From: Chlorocebus sabaeus
Lineage: Eukaryota > Chordata > Mammalia > Primates > Cercopithecidae
Reading direction: 5' to 3'
NCBI RefSeq assembly: GCF_047675955.1
Contig: NC_132913.1
Location: 73,775,236-73,839,235, forward strand
DNA: 64,000 nt
Position numbers and translations under genes: made by a program. Each line of letters starts with the position of its first letter. Within the stretch, counting starts at the first letter, position 1. Of the stretch, positions 37,600-50,600 are shown piece by piece. The notes below the pieces were generated by a model. That model searched no databases and was not told the DNA's origin. It saw nothing but the letters and a program-made list of their open reading frames with translations.

Positions 37600-37790
37600 A
37601 TAGGCTGAAGCCAGACTGCCAAGATTAAAATTTCTGGCTCTGTCCTTAGTATAACTTTGGGTATCTTTCTTCCTTTCTCTGCTTCATCTATAAAATGAAA
37701 ACAGTAACAATTCCCACCTAAGTGTCGTTGTGATAACTAAATGAAATAGTGTGTGCAATGTGCCAAGCAATTTCTGGAGCTACCAAGTAC
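37600..37790 (+). mobile_element. MIR SINE
   Basis: MIR order: GCCAGACTGCCAAGATTAAA, CTGGCTCTGTCC, CTTCATCTATAAAATGAAAA, GTGATAACTAAATGAAATAG. Confidence 0.75.
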
Positions 37791-38307
37791 TTTAAGTTCA
37801 AACTAAGTTTGGTTACTTTCACATTATAAAGGAATTTTTAGGAATCACCTAGGCACTCTCCTAAAGTCTCAAAATAACTTAATACAGTACTTTTAAGGAG
37901 TTCAAGTGCCTCCTTATCTGGGACGCCATCTCAGATGCTCTTCAAATGAAAAGTTAACTTTTTCCATTTTTTTCATAATCCTTCACAGGAATCTGAAGTA
38001 CACTGCACTCACGGGCCATTCAGCTCCGCCTCTCCAAGGAACAAGAAGGTAACTGAGTAACCTGGTCACGGAGCAACCCCGAGTCCCTGCGGCTGCTCAG
38101 TAGTCACTCAGGATGGGGATGGTACAGGGGACCATTAACCGAGCCGGCAGGAAAAGTTTCCAGGTGAGGCGACGATAGACAAGAGTTGCCCCCACGGTAA
38201 GCGAAAGTTGAGTGAGAGGAAGCACAAACGCATGGACTCAACCAGCTCGCCCAGATTCATCCTCAGGCCTGTTGCCATCTGGAAAGGGCCTATCGGATGC
38301 GCGACAT

Positions 38308-38313
38308 CACGTG
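38308..38313. promoter_or_regulatory. CACGTG E-box
   Basis: Palindromic CACGTG in the context CATCACGTGTGACG, about 60 bp upstream of the NRF1 site. It could bind USF or MYC/MAX family factors; occupancy is unknown. Confidence 0.45.
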
Positions 38314-38372
38314 TGACGCGTAGTCATTTTCCCACGTCCCATCCCTGCCCCCTCCTTGTCGGACTCAGTGGA

Positions 38373-38384
38373 TGCGCACGCGCA
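38373..38384. promoter_or_regulatory. NRF1 site
   Basis: TGCGCACGCGCA is a full match to the palindromic NRF1 consensus and lies about 210 bp before the start codon. Confidence 0.75.
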
Positions 38385-38390
38385 GCTCCG

Positions 38391-38397
38391 CTTCCGG
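38391..38397 (-). promoter_or_regulatory. ETS-family (GABP-like) site
   Basis: CTTCCGG (CCGGAAG on the other strand) sits 7 bp after the NRF1 motif. The NRF1 plus ETS pairing is common in housekeeping CpG-island promoters. Confidence 0.65.
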
Positions 38398-38399
38398 GA

Positions 38400-38592
38400 G
38401 CCGCTCCTCGCTACCCACTATGCTCTGCGACATCGACCTGTCGCAAAGGCCGCGTTTGCGGGGCGAATGAGCGACTCGCTTTCCGTGCGGTGCGGCGAGT
38501 GAGGCCCCCGTCCTCCTCCTCCTGCCGCAGGGCCAGAACCCCTGACAGTATTCAGCTGCGCTTAAGTCTGGCCGGTGTCATCTGTCTCCGCA
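38400..38592 (+). other. ZC3H15: Probable ZC3H15 5' UTR (start not fixed)
   Basis: GC-rich leader just upstream of the ATG at 38593 and downstream of the NRF1 and ETS motifs. The exact transcription start cannot be set from sequence alone; 38400 is only an estimate. Confidence 0.5.
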
Positions 38593-38667
38593 ATGCCCCC
38601 GAAGAAACAGGCTCAGGCCGGGGGCAGCAAAAAGGCGGAGCAAAAAAAGAAGGAGAAGATTATCGAA
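38593..38667 (+). CDS. ZC3H15: ZC3H15 coding exon 1 (residues 1-25)
   Basis: Starts at the ATG in the CpG island and encodes a Lys/Gln-rich N-terminus beginning [11 protein letters not shown] and ending KEKIIE. The donor is GTGAGT at 38668 and the exon ends on a full codon (phase 0). Intron 1 that follows is 8384 bp, the longest in the gene. Confidence 0.96.
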
Positions 38668-41600
38668 GTGAGTACCCACCCCTCCCCCACTCGTGCCGCG
38701 AGCCCTCCGGAAAGCCACTTCCCCGCTCCGGGCTTCCCTGGGAGCCGGCTCTCTTCCTCGGGCCACGTGTTCTTCCCTTAAGGTTTGTGTGGCCCACTGT
38801 CCCTTCTCCAGCCCCTGATGACGCTAGCTGTCTCTCATTACTATAGTGACGCTGCTGGCGCCCCCGCACCTGGGCTTTGCCTCTCTGCCCACACGCCGGT
38901 GTTCACCCACCCATGCACCCGGGTGCTAAATGACCCCTCGGGACTGCCACAGGGTTTTATCCTTCGCTAGTCCTCAGAATTGAGGAGATTTTCCAGGGTT
39001 GTGTGTGAAGAAATTCGCTGAACGGTCTTGGGCCAGCGTCTTTCTGGAAGACCGACTCATGACGAGTCTTTGTGTTCCTTATTTCTTTACCTGTCACCCA
39101 GGGGTGGTACTGTGCTTTCGAACCAACAAATTACTACTTGGTGTCTTTTTCCATCCACCTTTGAACTGTTTGAAGTTCCATAAAGAATGGAAGGACTTTC
39201 CATCACAACCCAGGGTCTTGAACGCAGCGCGTGATACTTGTATTCTGAAGTGGATTAAATAGAATAACGCCTTAAAAGAGATTAGGTTTCAGTGTCACTA
39301 ATTGTGTGACACTGTTTGAGATATATATGTGTGTGTGTGTGTATATACGTATATACGTATACATATGTGTGTGTGTGTGTATATATATATTCGTTTAACA
39401 CATTGAGCCTGTAGCCCTTTAGTGGCCAAGGAACCCTATTGATGTTCTTACATGTTCTGCACTTGTTTTCCAACAACTGAATTGTGAGTTTCCTTAAAAG
39501 ATGAACCATATTTGACATTACATAAACATACCATACAGACCCCAACGAGGTATTTCTTCCCTCTATTTCTGCTATTAACCCTCCTCGTAATTAAATAGGA
39601 CCTCTTGTACTTTGAATATAATTAGAAAAAGCCACGACCATTTCACCGCATAAGGTGTAAAGTCTGCTCATTGGATTTAAGAAAATGCTTAAGAATTTTA
39701 GTGTCCTTGGCCAAGTTCAACTTTGAAGCAGAACTGGTATTCTTATTGCTAATTTGTACAGTTTAAAACTGTCATGAAGTACTATAGCCAGACCCTTACA
39801 AACAAAATATTACCTTCACATCTGTGTTTTCTATTACCTTATTTGAACAACCTGGATTCGTGGCACTTAGGTAAATTTCAGGGATTTCTGATCAGATGGC
39901 ATTCACTTTTATGAAAACCAAGTACCTTTTAGGGATGTTGTTTTCCTTGAGTTTGGACCATCGTACAAGGTAAGACTTCCATTGAAATTAAATGTTATGT
40001 AACAATTTAAACAATTTAAATTATACTTTATGCATTGTAGGGCTTTCTCTATATCTAATTGTTTTATTTTTAATTAGTAGAACTAGTATTTTTATTTTAA
40101 GGAATTACATGTGAAAGTTGTTTATAGTATCCATCAACTTTTAAAATGATGCTTTTGTTATGATTCTAGTCATCTTGTGACAGTTATTAGGTAAAGAGAA
40201 AGCAATTTTAGTTTCAATAATGAAGATATCGCCAAAGAGAAATGCAAAATAAGACAACTGCACTTTTTTAACTAAAAATATCCTAACAAAGTGGTGAAAT
40301 TAAGCCTGATTCTGTGTTTTCCACATTTAATATAATGTTTTTAATTTATTTTTTGTTGAGGTATAACTTATGTAAAAGAAAATGTATAGGTTCTAGATGT
40401 GTAGTTCTGTGTGTTTGAGGAATTTATTCACCCAGGTAACTGCCACCCTAATTAAGACTTGAAACATTTCCATCACCCCACTAAATTTGTTTTGTGCCTC
40501 TATTTAATTCTTTCCACTCGTGCAGCCACTAATTTTTTTGACAGGATAGATTAGTTTTTACCACTCTAGGAATTCGTATAAATTACACAGTAGGTAGCCT
40601 TTGTGTCCTTCTTTTTGCTTTCACACCACGCAGCGTTTCTGAGATCTATCCATGTTGTGTATACTTCGTATGTTCCTTATTGCTGAAAAGTATTCTCTTG
40701 TATGAGAATCATTACAATATGTCACCTTTTGTGTTTAGTGTCTCTCTCTACTTGGAAGAGCCAAAAGATACTATAATTGACGCTTGAAGAACAAACTTAG
40801 GATTTCAAATTGGGTTAGAGGCAGTATTGGTTAAAATCTTGGCAGCCAGAATGAATTATTTTGTGGCTAATGGAGTCATCTGTAGGGACCTCAACCTTGG
40901 GGCATACGCTGAGTTGGCATGAGAGTGTCCAAACATCTGTATACATTAGAGCTACAGGATAGGCATCATTAGGAGATCCGTGTGCTGTGCCTGTATTTCT
41001 CTTGGAAGGACTGGTCTTAACTACACCCTCAGGTAATTGCAGTTGTTGAGCTTCTTGCTTTTGCTGAATATGCTTGCATTTTGCTTTCTTGTGTTTTGTA
41101 CTATCATTCTTTAACCTAACCTGCAGTACCGTTGGACGTATGTCTTTGAGGCCATTTCTTTCTGAAGACTGAGATTTGGGTATGGGTTCTTAGTGAACAA
41201 GATGTTCAGATCTTCTGTTTGTTTCTCAGTGATCATAGTTTGTTTCCTTTGAAATGTGTCTGCTTGCCTTTAAGAAGGTCCTCCTAGCCTGACATCTTGT
41301 AATCTAGATGTTCTTTTATGTTCCGGTCCAGGGACCTGATGAGCTTTTTCAAAAAATATTGCAATAAAGTTTTTCAAACTCATGTGCAACATTAATATTT
41401 GCTACTACTGGAGAGGTACAACAGTATTTTGAATTGTAGTGTTAAGTTACAGCATTTGTGAAATTAGATTTATAGAGACTATTCTGTTAATCCAGCCTGG
41501 TTAGGAAATGATGTAGTCTGCTTCATTAGACAGGCAACTTTTTTTTTAAACTTCCCTGAAAGCCTAGCACGTCTCAGTGACTATTCCAAGAAGATAATTG

Positions 41601-44600
41601 ATCTCTGTGGCTGTTATAATTTTGGAGGGGGAAATACTACTTTTTTATAGTCTGTTTTGACATATAAAGACTGATACTTATTTCAGAATCTGGTTAACTT
41701 TGGGAGATTTTATAGCTGTATGACCTGAAATTCTAAATTGCTCAAAATTAATAGTTAACTAAAACATGTATTTTTAAACAGCATTTTAAATAGACTTGAA
41801 AATAATGGTTGCCCTACCTACCTCTTTCCTCTTCTGTACCTGTTCTGCTGCCACCTCTATGGACCCTCACTGTGGAAAAATCAACATGCAGGTTTTGGGA
41901 ACACTAAGGAAGTAAAAACATCAGATAGCACTAGCTTTGGAGTCAGAGACCTGGGTTTGAGTCCCATGTTTCAAATTACTAGCTCTATATTTTTAGACAA
42001 GTTACAAAATCTAACTGGACTGCAATTCTCATCTGCAAAATGCAGCTAGTTCCCGTGAGTTAAATGAGATAATACATGTAAAGTGCCTGCCATATGGTGT
42101 GTATATTCAGTAAATGGCAGCTATTGTTATTGCCTATTTTGATAGTGTATTCTAAATAAAAACGGGGATATAATCAGGCCGATCTGCACTGTTTATACAG
42201 TGCTTAGTTTTTGCCCATTTTTGAATACTGCCTCCATTTTTTTATTTGCCTCTTCAAATGCCCCAAAACTTTTTGAATTCATTTGTATTATTAATGCTTT
42301 GCGAAATGAATATGTCAAACAAGTTTATGGTTCTGTTAGAAATTAACACATTAGTCCGAAATGGCATATGCCATTTGCTTTCTTACAACTAAAATTTAGT
42401 GACAAATGGAGTCAGCATTGAGCAATAGAAAGTTTGAATATGGAAAGAGGGAAATAATCTTGGGCTTAGGGCAAGCAAATAAAAGATACCCAGCTAAGAA
42501 CTTGTATCAGCAAGGAAATAGTAATAGGATCCTATAGAGACAGGATCCAAGTGTTGTGAAGGATGGAGCAAGAGAAATTGGTTGCCATTGTAGAACAGCT
42601 GCCAACAGCCAAAATCAAATGTTGATTACTTGAAGGTGGATTAACCAGTTGTGTAATATATATTGCATGGATGGACAACAAAAATACATTAGTGCATGTG
42701 GGAGAAAACTAACGAGATAAAACAGTGACAACCTCTGCCTACCTGAATGTCCCAAGAGGTGGACTCCCATTATCTTGGAGCACTATTCAGCGTGGACCTG
42801 CCCTTCTGCTGCTTCCCTTTTCCAAACATCTTATTTAGGGAGTGGACGCTGGCCCGTAAAAGGAATGGGATTACTTAGAGATGGGAGGGGAGTTTTAAGA
42901 GAAGCCTGGAATTCACTGAGTGTTAAGGCTCTTGGAGCCTCAGGAAGTCGTCCTTTTCTTACTACCCACTTTCTAGACTCCTCTGTATTCATTTCCCAAG
43001 TTGTCTTCTGAAACACACATAAAACACAAAGTTCCTTTACTATCACGTTAACTTTTGAGACCTTATTAATCCAATGAGGACCATTATTCCCCTAGTTTTA
43101 TTTTAACTGTGGTTTGGGTTGACTTCTTTTTTTCTGCCTTATAGTTCAGATTAATCTTTAGGTAAGGCTCTGTCCTAAACTCAGAAAGAAGTCTTTTGAA
43201 CTTCTCCAAATTGCAAATCATTCTGTTTTCAAGAGGTGCTATTGGTATCTCACATCTGCAGTGTGATATTTAGAAAGCTTATTGAGCACCAGCCAGCTCA
43301 ATAACTTAACAAGGTGTCTCTGGGAAGTAGTTTATTAAAAACTGTAGAAAGAACAAGGAATTTGCTTGGAGTCAAATATACCTAGGTTCAAATATCATCT
43401 GTGACTTAATAGTTAACATTTACTGGGCCAGACAAGGTTCCCAGTGTTTTGGGGAGAAGGAGAGAAGAGAAACAAGCCAACTACAAGTGATAAATATACT
43501 AGCTCCTTTGATTCTCTCAGTGGGATACGTATTATTACCCCTTTTACAGTTTTAAAAACATGCATAGAGATTAAATAACTTGCTCAAGTTTACTAACCTG
43601 GCGAGTAACTCTGCCAGGGATTCTAACGCAGGAAGTCTGCCTTTAGAGTCCTTGCTGTCCACCACTGTCTCTCTGAGGTAAATCTTTTAACTTGCACAAC
43701 AACCCTAAGTGAGACTCACTTTACAAATAAGAAACTGTGGCAAAGAGGGTAATTTACCCAGCTCTGTTTGGGATTAAAATTTGGGCAGTCTGGTTCCAGA
43801 GTTTATACTTCTAAATCTTTGCACTATACAGCCAGCCCCTTATTAATGACTTAACTTCAAATGAATTTATCATTTCTGAGTTTCTGTGTATCATAGAATT
43901 GTTGAGAGGATTCAATAAAGTATATATTCAGGGGTTGTGTTTATGTTTAGTGAATGCTAGATGAGTAAGTAGTCCCCTTTCTCTGTGGAAAAATGTTAAT
44001 TTCTGAGCTCTAACTTAAAGGTGAACACAACTCACTTATTATCTCTTTAAACTGGTCATTTATGTGCCAGAGCAGTATAATGAAACCTGAATTTTTTTTT
44101 TTTTCTTCTGGAATCTGGAGTTTATACACCTTTACCAGTAACTGCCATTGTGAGTACTTTCTTTTCTTACTGGCCAGGTCCCCTTAGGGGACTTTTTTCT
44201 TTCCTAAGTCTATGTGGCAGTATCTACTTTGCTATTTGGCCTTATTTATTCATTGTTTCTTCTCTGTAATTACAGGTGGAGCATGGGTTGAACCCGTTTA
44301 TTTTCTCTGGCAGAGCACCTGTAGATGCTGTTTAATCCTGATCATATTTTTTTCTAGAGCCTCCTCTGCCTCCCGTGAGAGCTCACTTTTTTGTAAAGGA
44401 AAAGTATGGCATTTTATACTTAGTTGCTGCACTGTGTTCATCTGTATATATCACATTATCTTGACTATCTTTCTTCAAATTGAATTGAGTGTTAAACTTT
44501 ATAGAAACAAGGGAAGCCATCCGTAAAAGGCTCAGTGCAGAGACATCCAACTTGTTTGTGTGCATCCTACCTTTTTTCATACACATAGGCTGTAGAAAAT

Positions 44601-47600
44601 TCATGTAGAATTTTGTATAATACCATGTTGGGATGTTAAATCATGAAACAAGCATTTAAGTAGAGGAAATCAAAGTTTTGGTATATGGAGATAGATGTCA
44701 TTAATAAAGAGTTATTTCCCAGTGAGAGATAACCATTTAGAAGCAAAACCCTCTGTACTTTTTTGTTTTAAGACTATTGAAAGGTCTTTTACTGATATTG
44801 AGGTTGCTATAAACATTATGTCATGTTGGATGTTTTTAAATACTAATTGTTTTAGTACTATTGTTTTCTGTTTCTAGCTTGTCCACATGGTGATTTTGTT
44901 TCTATAATACTTTCTACTCATTACTTTTTCCTTTCCCTTAGAAATAATAGCAAAATAAAGGCTATAAAATAGCCACTTGTTTCATACTAAATGCCACTCA
45001 GAAGGTCTCAGATTACTTTGAGAAGAGCTTTTTGCCTCTTCTTCCTCTCTAAAACCACCCATAAACAAGAGAATGAGAAAGAAGTACAAATTCTATTTTG
45101 AAATTAGAAGACATCTATAATCTTGAACCTCAAGGTATGAAGATTGGCAGTGGATGGATGAGTTGGTAACTGACTTAGAGCAGAGCGGTTATGTCTGAGT
45201 GCCTGTCTAGGAGTGTGCCAGTAAAAATCAAGTGCATTTCCTCTACAAAATTATGAAAAAAACCTCAACAATGGGAAGCACTAGGTAATACAGAAGGCAA
45301 GAGGCTGAAAACTAGGAGTTAAAAGTGTTAGGAGTGATTAATAATTCTTACCTACTACAACTCGGCCAGGTGACCACCTCTGCAAGAAACAGGAGGTATC
45401 TTCTTGGAGGTAGGGGGTGGCGGGGAACAGGCCTCTCTGCTTCCAAAACACTAAGCACAGAGGAGGTGGGATGTGAGCCTGAAAATGGAAGCTAGTAAAT
45501 CGGTATGGTAAACTGAGACCCCTTCTACCTACTCTCTTCTCCTGTTTACAGTTAACTTACTACCCTCCCAGCTAGAGGATCTTTCTCCAGAGAATCAGAA
45601 AAGACCCAGAAAAAAAATATTTCAGATATTAGCATTTGGTTATTTCTTGTCAGGCTTGTCACGCATTCACCTTAGGGAGAAGCTCACTAGTCAAGCCTGC
45701 TTTATGGGTTTCTTAGGGCTGCTGTAACATGACTATAAACTGGGTCACTTAAAACAACAGAAATTTATTCTCTCAGAGATCTGGAGGCTAAAAGTCTGAA
45801 ATTAATGTCAGCAGGGCCATGCTCCCTCCCTCTGAAGACTCTAGGGAATAATTCTTCCTTGCGTTTTCCTAGTTTCTGGTGGCATCTGGCAATCCTTGGC
45901 CTTCTTTGGGTTATATAGCAATGTCACTCCAGTCTGTCTGCCTCTGTCTTCACATTTCCTTCTCTTTGTGTCTGTGTGGTCCTTATTAAGGCACCAGTTA
46001 CTGGATCTAGGTCCTACCTTAATCTAGTATGATGTCATCTTAACTCATCACGTCTGTGAAGACCTACGTCCAAATAAAGTCAAATTTAAGGTCAGGTGGA
46101 CTTGAATTTTGGGGGGCATTCCAAAATTCAGCCCACTACAGACCACTGCCCCCTTCCACACACACGCTTACTCATACTTGTGCAGTGGCTTCTAAATGTT
46201 TTTGTACTGCATACTTATTTTTTTTTATATTTTTCTCCCCCCAACCCCATACTGCATACTAACTTAATATGAGTAGATAGCCAAGGATCACCATTAGTGC
46301 TTAGCACATAATGAGCATTCCGTAAGTGATAGCTGCTGTTATATTGAATATTACCAAGTTATTGTATTAATATTCCAGATTTAAAGAAAATGTTGCTTTT
46401 AGTTTATATACTTTCAATATTTCCATCTTAACAATAACTAGAAATGTATACATTTCAGTAGTTTGATTCAATTTATTAAATTTATTTTTGAGAGGAGAAC
46501 ATTTATTAACTAAAAAACCAGTCCAGAACTGAGTGTATCTTCCTTTTCTTATGTAGTAGTCCTAAACATGTGTTCAGTATTGTATAGCCTCTCAAGATAC
46601 TCTGAGTAAAAATGGATTCTGCTGCAAAGGAAGATTTGGAGGTGCTGCATATTATATTCCCTCTGATAAGGGCTGTAAGATACCTTGTGCTTAAGAATTA
46701 AGAATCCTTTTAATCAAGCATTTTCCTAAATGTATTTAACTGTAGGACTTCTTATCCCGGTATAAGAACTTTGCACATCCCATAGAACTGATAATCCAAA
46801 ACAGGCTTTAGAAAAACCTTCATAGAATAACAGGTTTAGTGATGATAATGGTGAGTACGTATTGAATTGTAAAGAATCTGGGTGATGATTAAAGGTCATA
46901 TATTGCCTTGACTTGATGTTCAGTGTTTTCCATGTTTTTATATTAGTAAAGAATAATTATCAATAAATAAAAGAATAATTTTTAGGTATCATTGGAGGAA
47001 ATATATGGTAACATAAATTGCTAAGATATTTCTGTGCTCTTTCTCATGTAGGACAAAACTTTTGGTTTGAAGAATAAGAAAGGAGCAAAGCAACAGAAGT
47101 TTATTAAGGCTGTCACACATCAAGTTAAATTTGGTCAACAAAATCCACGTCAGGTAAGTAATTTAAATTTCCATGTCTTTTTATGAATGTAATATTAATA
47201 CAGCCTCTGTTTCAGATAAAATGTCTGGTATTATTATATAATTGTATTTCAAAACAGAATCCTACTCGAAACGTTTTTGCATCTTGGCCTTCCTTACCAG
47301 CAGTACCTCTTGGATGTTGTCCAAGCCATTGTGATATAGCTCTTATTTATTCTAATAATGACTGCATGCCATTCTACAGTACAGGTGTGTTATATTCATC
47401 CATTTCACTATTCATAAGTGATCACTTTGTTTCCAGCTTTCTTTTTTTCTCTTTTTTTTGAGACGGAGTCTCGCTCTGTCGCCCAGACTGGATTGCAGTG
47501 GCGCGATCTCGGCTCACTGCAAGCTCCGCCTCCCGGGTTCACGCCATTCTCCTGCCTCAGCCTCCCAAGTAGCTGAGACTACAAGCGCCCGCCACCGCGC

Positions 47601-50600
47601 CCGGCTAATTTTTTGTATTTTTAGTAGAGACGGGGTTTCACCGTGGTCTCGATCTCCTGACCTTGTGATCTACCCGCCTCGGCCTGCCAAAGTGCTGGGA
47701 TTATAGGCGTGAGCCACCGTGCCCAGCGTTTCCAGCTTTCTGACGCTAAGACCACCTCTAGAAGAAATACAGGAGTTCTTACATGTGTTTGGGCTTTTAT
47801 TTCTGTGGCATAAATTGTCTGGTAACAGACTCCAGATCAAGGGAAATGGATTTCTAATTTTAATATTATAAATTTGCCAGATCACTTTCCGTAGAGGCTG
47901 TAGTACTTCACATTTTCATTTGTAGTACATGAGCAATAGATACTAACGTTCTTTTTAATGTGTTCCAATCTGATAAGTATAAAGTGATATCTTAGTGTTA
48001 CATTGTTTCTCTCACTACTAGAGAGTGTCTTTTGTATACATGTTAGCTGTTTGAGTTTGCACTTCTGTGACTTGCCTATTGAAATTATTTGCTTTATTGG
48101 TTGTCTTTTTCTTGTCAATTTATGAGATACCTTTTGTCTGCATTGCAGATATTTGGTGATATTTCAGTTATGTTTTGCCATGCACCAATTTTTAACTTAT
48201 CTGTATATATAGAGTTTAATATTGCCAGTTACATTTGCTAGCTTTTTAAAAATATGGTTAAAAGGTCTCCCCTGCCACTGGATTCTGTGTGTTTTTCCTA
48301 GATCATTTCTAATTATTTTATTTTTGTAGTCTATATTTCATCATATAAATTTATTTTATATATCTTAAAGTTCTCACTCTGTTGTCCAGGCAGGAATACA
48401 ATGGTGTGATCTTGGCTCACTGTGGCCTCCGCCTCCTGGGTTCATGCCATCCGCCCACCTCATCCTCCTAAGTAGCTGGGAACTACAGGCGCATGACACC
48501 ACACCTAGTTAATTTTTGTGTTTTTTGTAGAGACGGGATTTCGCCGTGTCACCCATGCTGGCCTCGCAATCTGCCTGCCTTGGCCTCCCAAAGTGCTGGG
48601 ATTACAGATGTGAACCACCATGCCCAGACTAAGTTTGTTTTCTTTTAAATGAATAGCTGCTTACACCAGCATTATTTATCCCACTGAAATACCGCTATTG
48701 ACCTACAGTCATAGTCATACGTTGTTTAGTGATGTGAATACAATCTGAGAAATGTGTCGTTAGGTGATTTAGTCATTATGCAAATAATATAGTGTACTTA
48801 CACAAACCTAGATATTACAGCCTACTACGCACCTAGGCTATATGATATAGCCTGTTGCTCCAAGGCTTCTAACTTATAAAACATGTTACCGTACTGAATA
48901 CTGTAGGCAGTTGTAACACATTAGTAATGATTCGTGTATCTGAACATAGAAAGATAGAGTAAAAATATGGTGTTATAACCTTACAGGATTACTGTCATAT
49001 GTGGTCCATCATTGACCTAAACGTCATAATGCTGTGCTTGACTGTACATTAAAGTCTCAAGGCAAGTCTTTTCCCCAAAATGGTATACCTTTTCTATTTT
49101 TCCTGGTTGTTCTTAGGTATTTGTTCTTTCATATGAATTTTAAAATGAGTTTATCCATTGGCAACTCGTTAGAAAAAAATGTAGCCCCTTTTTCTTCAGG
49201 TTCTTTAGACCTCTCACTTCTAAAGATTTCATAGACATGGATCTGTATTTTTTAAAGTACATTTTTTCCACCATTTCTATATCCTTTTCATTAACTTCTG
49301 GAAACACATTTTTGTAATGTAGGAGAGAAGAAAGAATTTCTCATGTGTTTATAGATTTTTTAAAAATCTGCTAATATGTATTTGTGAGATAAATTTCTCT
49401 TGCTCATGCTGTCTACAAATCAGTGACCCAACACTTTCCTTTCACATCCATTTTCTCAGCTTGATTCTAGAATCTAAAACTATTGTTCTTCCAAACTGCT
49501 AACTTAATAGCCTGGTTTAATAAAAATTAATGTTTAGACCATGGCTGGGTGCAGCGGCTCCTGCCTGTAATCCCAGCACTTTGGGAGACCGCGGCGGGCA
49601 GATCAGCTGAGAATTTGCAGTCAGATAGACTTGGGTGTGATTCTTCCTGTCTTTTTTGTTACATGATCCTTAAATGGTAACCCTGGTCTTTATATGTATT
49701 GTGGAAGTGCAGTTATTCCTTGTTGGATTCTTCTGGTGGTTAAATAAGAAAATAATGTAAATTTTCTGGTGAATATAGATATCAATATGTAAGAAGAACT
49801 CACTTTCTTCACTTAGCCCCTTTTTCAATCCTGTTTCCCTTCCCCAACTTTTTCTTCTAGTGGGAAGTGTTTTGAGTGGCAATACTAGAATTCATAAACC
49901 TGGGAAAGTTATTAAATTTGTGTGCTGGTAGTTAGCTTTGATAGTATATTTAATATTATAGTTTTGATACTTGCGTGGATAACTGGACTTTTATCTGTGA
50001 ACGTGGGGTACCTACCCATCATATATAACATCGGAAATGAGCAGTAGTGCTGCTCTTAGAGCTGGACAGGAGGTATCCTGGTCTAGGCCCTGTGATATAT
50101 GTGTCTTCTCCAGACCGCTGTCTCCCCTCAGGTAAGGAGTCACTGAAGCCAAGGGGATGTACCTACCCAGATTTTGCAACACCTCTTCCTACAACAGTCT
50201 GACCCTGGTTTATCTGCCTACAAAGGCCTCTCCCCCATGCCCATCTCTGTCTAGGTACATTGTGCTACCAATATGTCTGAGGTAGCCAAAACAACAGCAT
50301 ATGCTAAGGGTTTGAACAGAGCCTGCATCCATACCCTTTCCTTCCTTCCTGCACCTTTACCTCTCCCTACACCCAAAGTGGAATGAAATGGGGTAGGAAG
50401 AGGAGAAAAAAGAGCCCCGGGCTGACTCTTGTGTTACTGCTGTACTTCAGTGTGGAACTCCATGGAGTCTGAGCATTTTAAATTTGAACCTGTCCTTCCA
50501 GGTCATAAGGTATATTTGTGAAGTAGGATTACAGACCACATTTTATTCATCATGAATGTGATTTCTAATTTTAAATATTTAGATAAATGGCTTGTAGGCC

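Larger units (their letters stand above)
38030..38960. promoter_or_regulatory. CpG-island promoter of ZC3H15
   Basis: CpG-rich, GC-rich block in an otherwise AT-rich, CpG-poor window, covering the upstream region, exon 1 and the start of intron 1. No convincing TATA box is seen. The motif set and the housekeeping role of the gene fit a TATA-less promoter. A divergent transcript is possible but no upstream exon is seen. Confidence 0.88.

Noticed and set aside
38575..38781. ZC3H15 start 18 bases upstream (GTG) and read-through into intron 1
   Set aside because: The upstream codon is GTG, not ATG, and the frame after 38667 is intronic because of the GTGAGT donor.
38208..38846. 212-codon open frame across the CpG island and exon 1
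   Set aside because: It is out of frame with ZC3H15, runs through the exon 1 donor, lacks family resemblance and is explained by few stops in GC-rich DNA.
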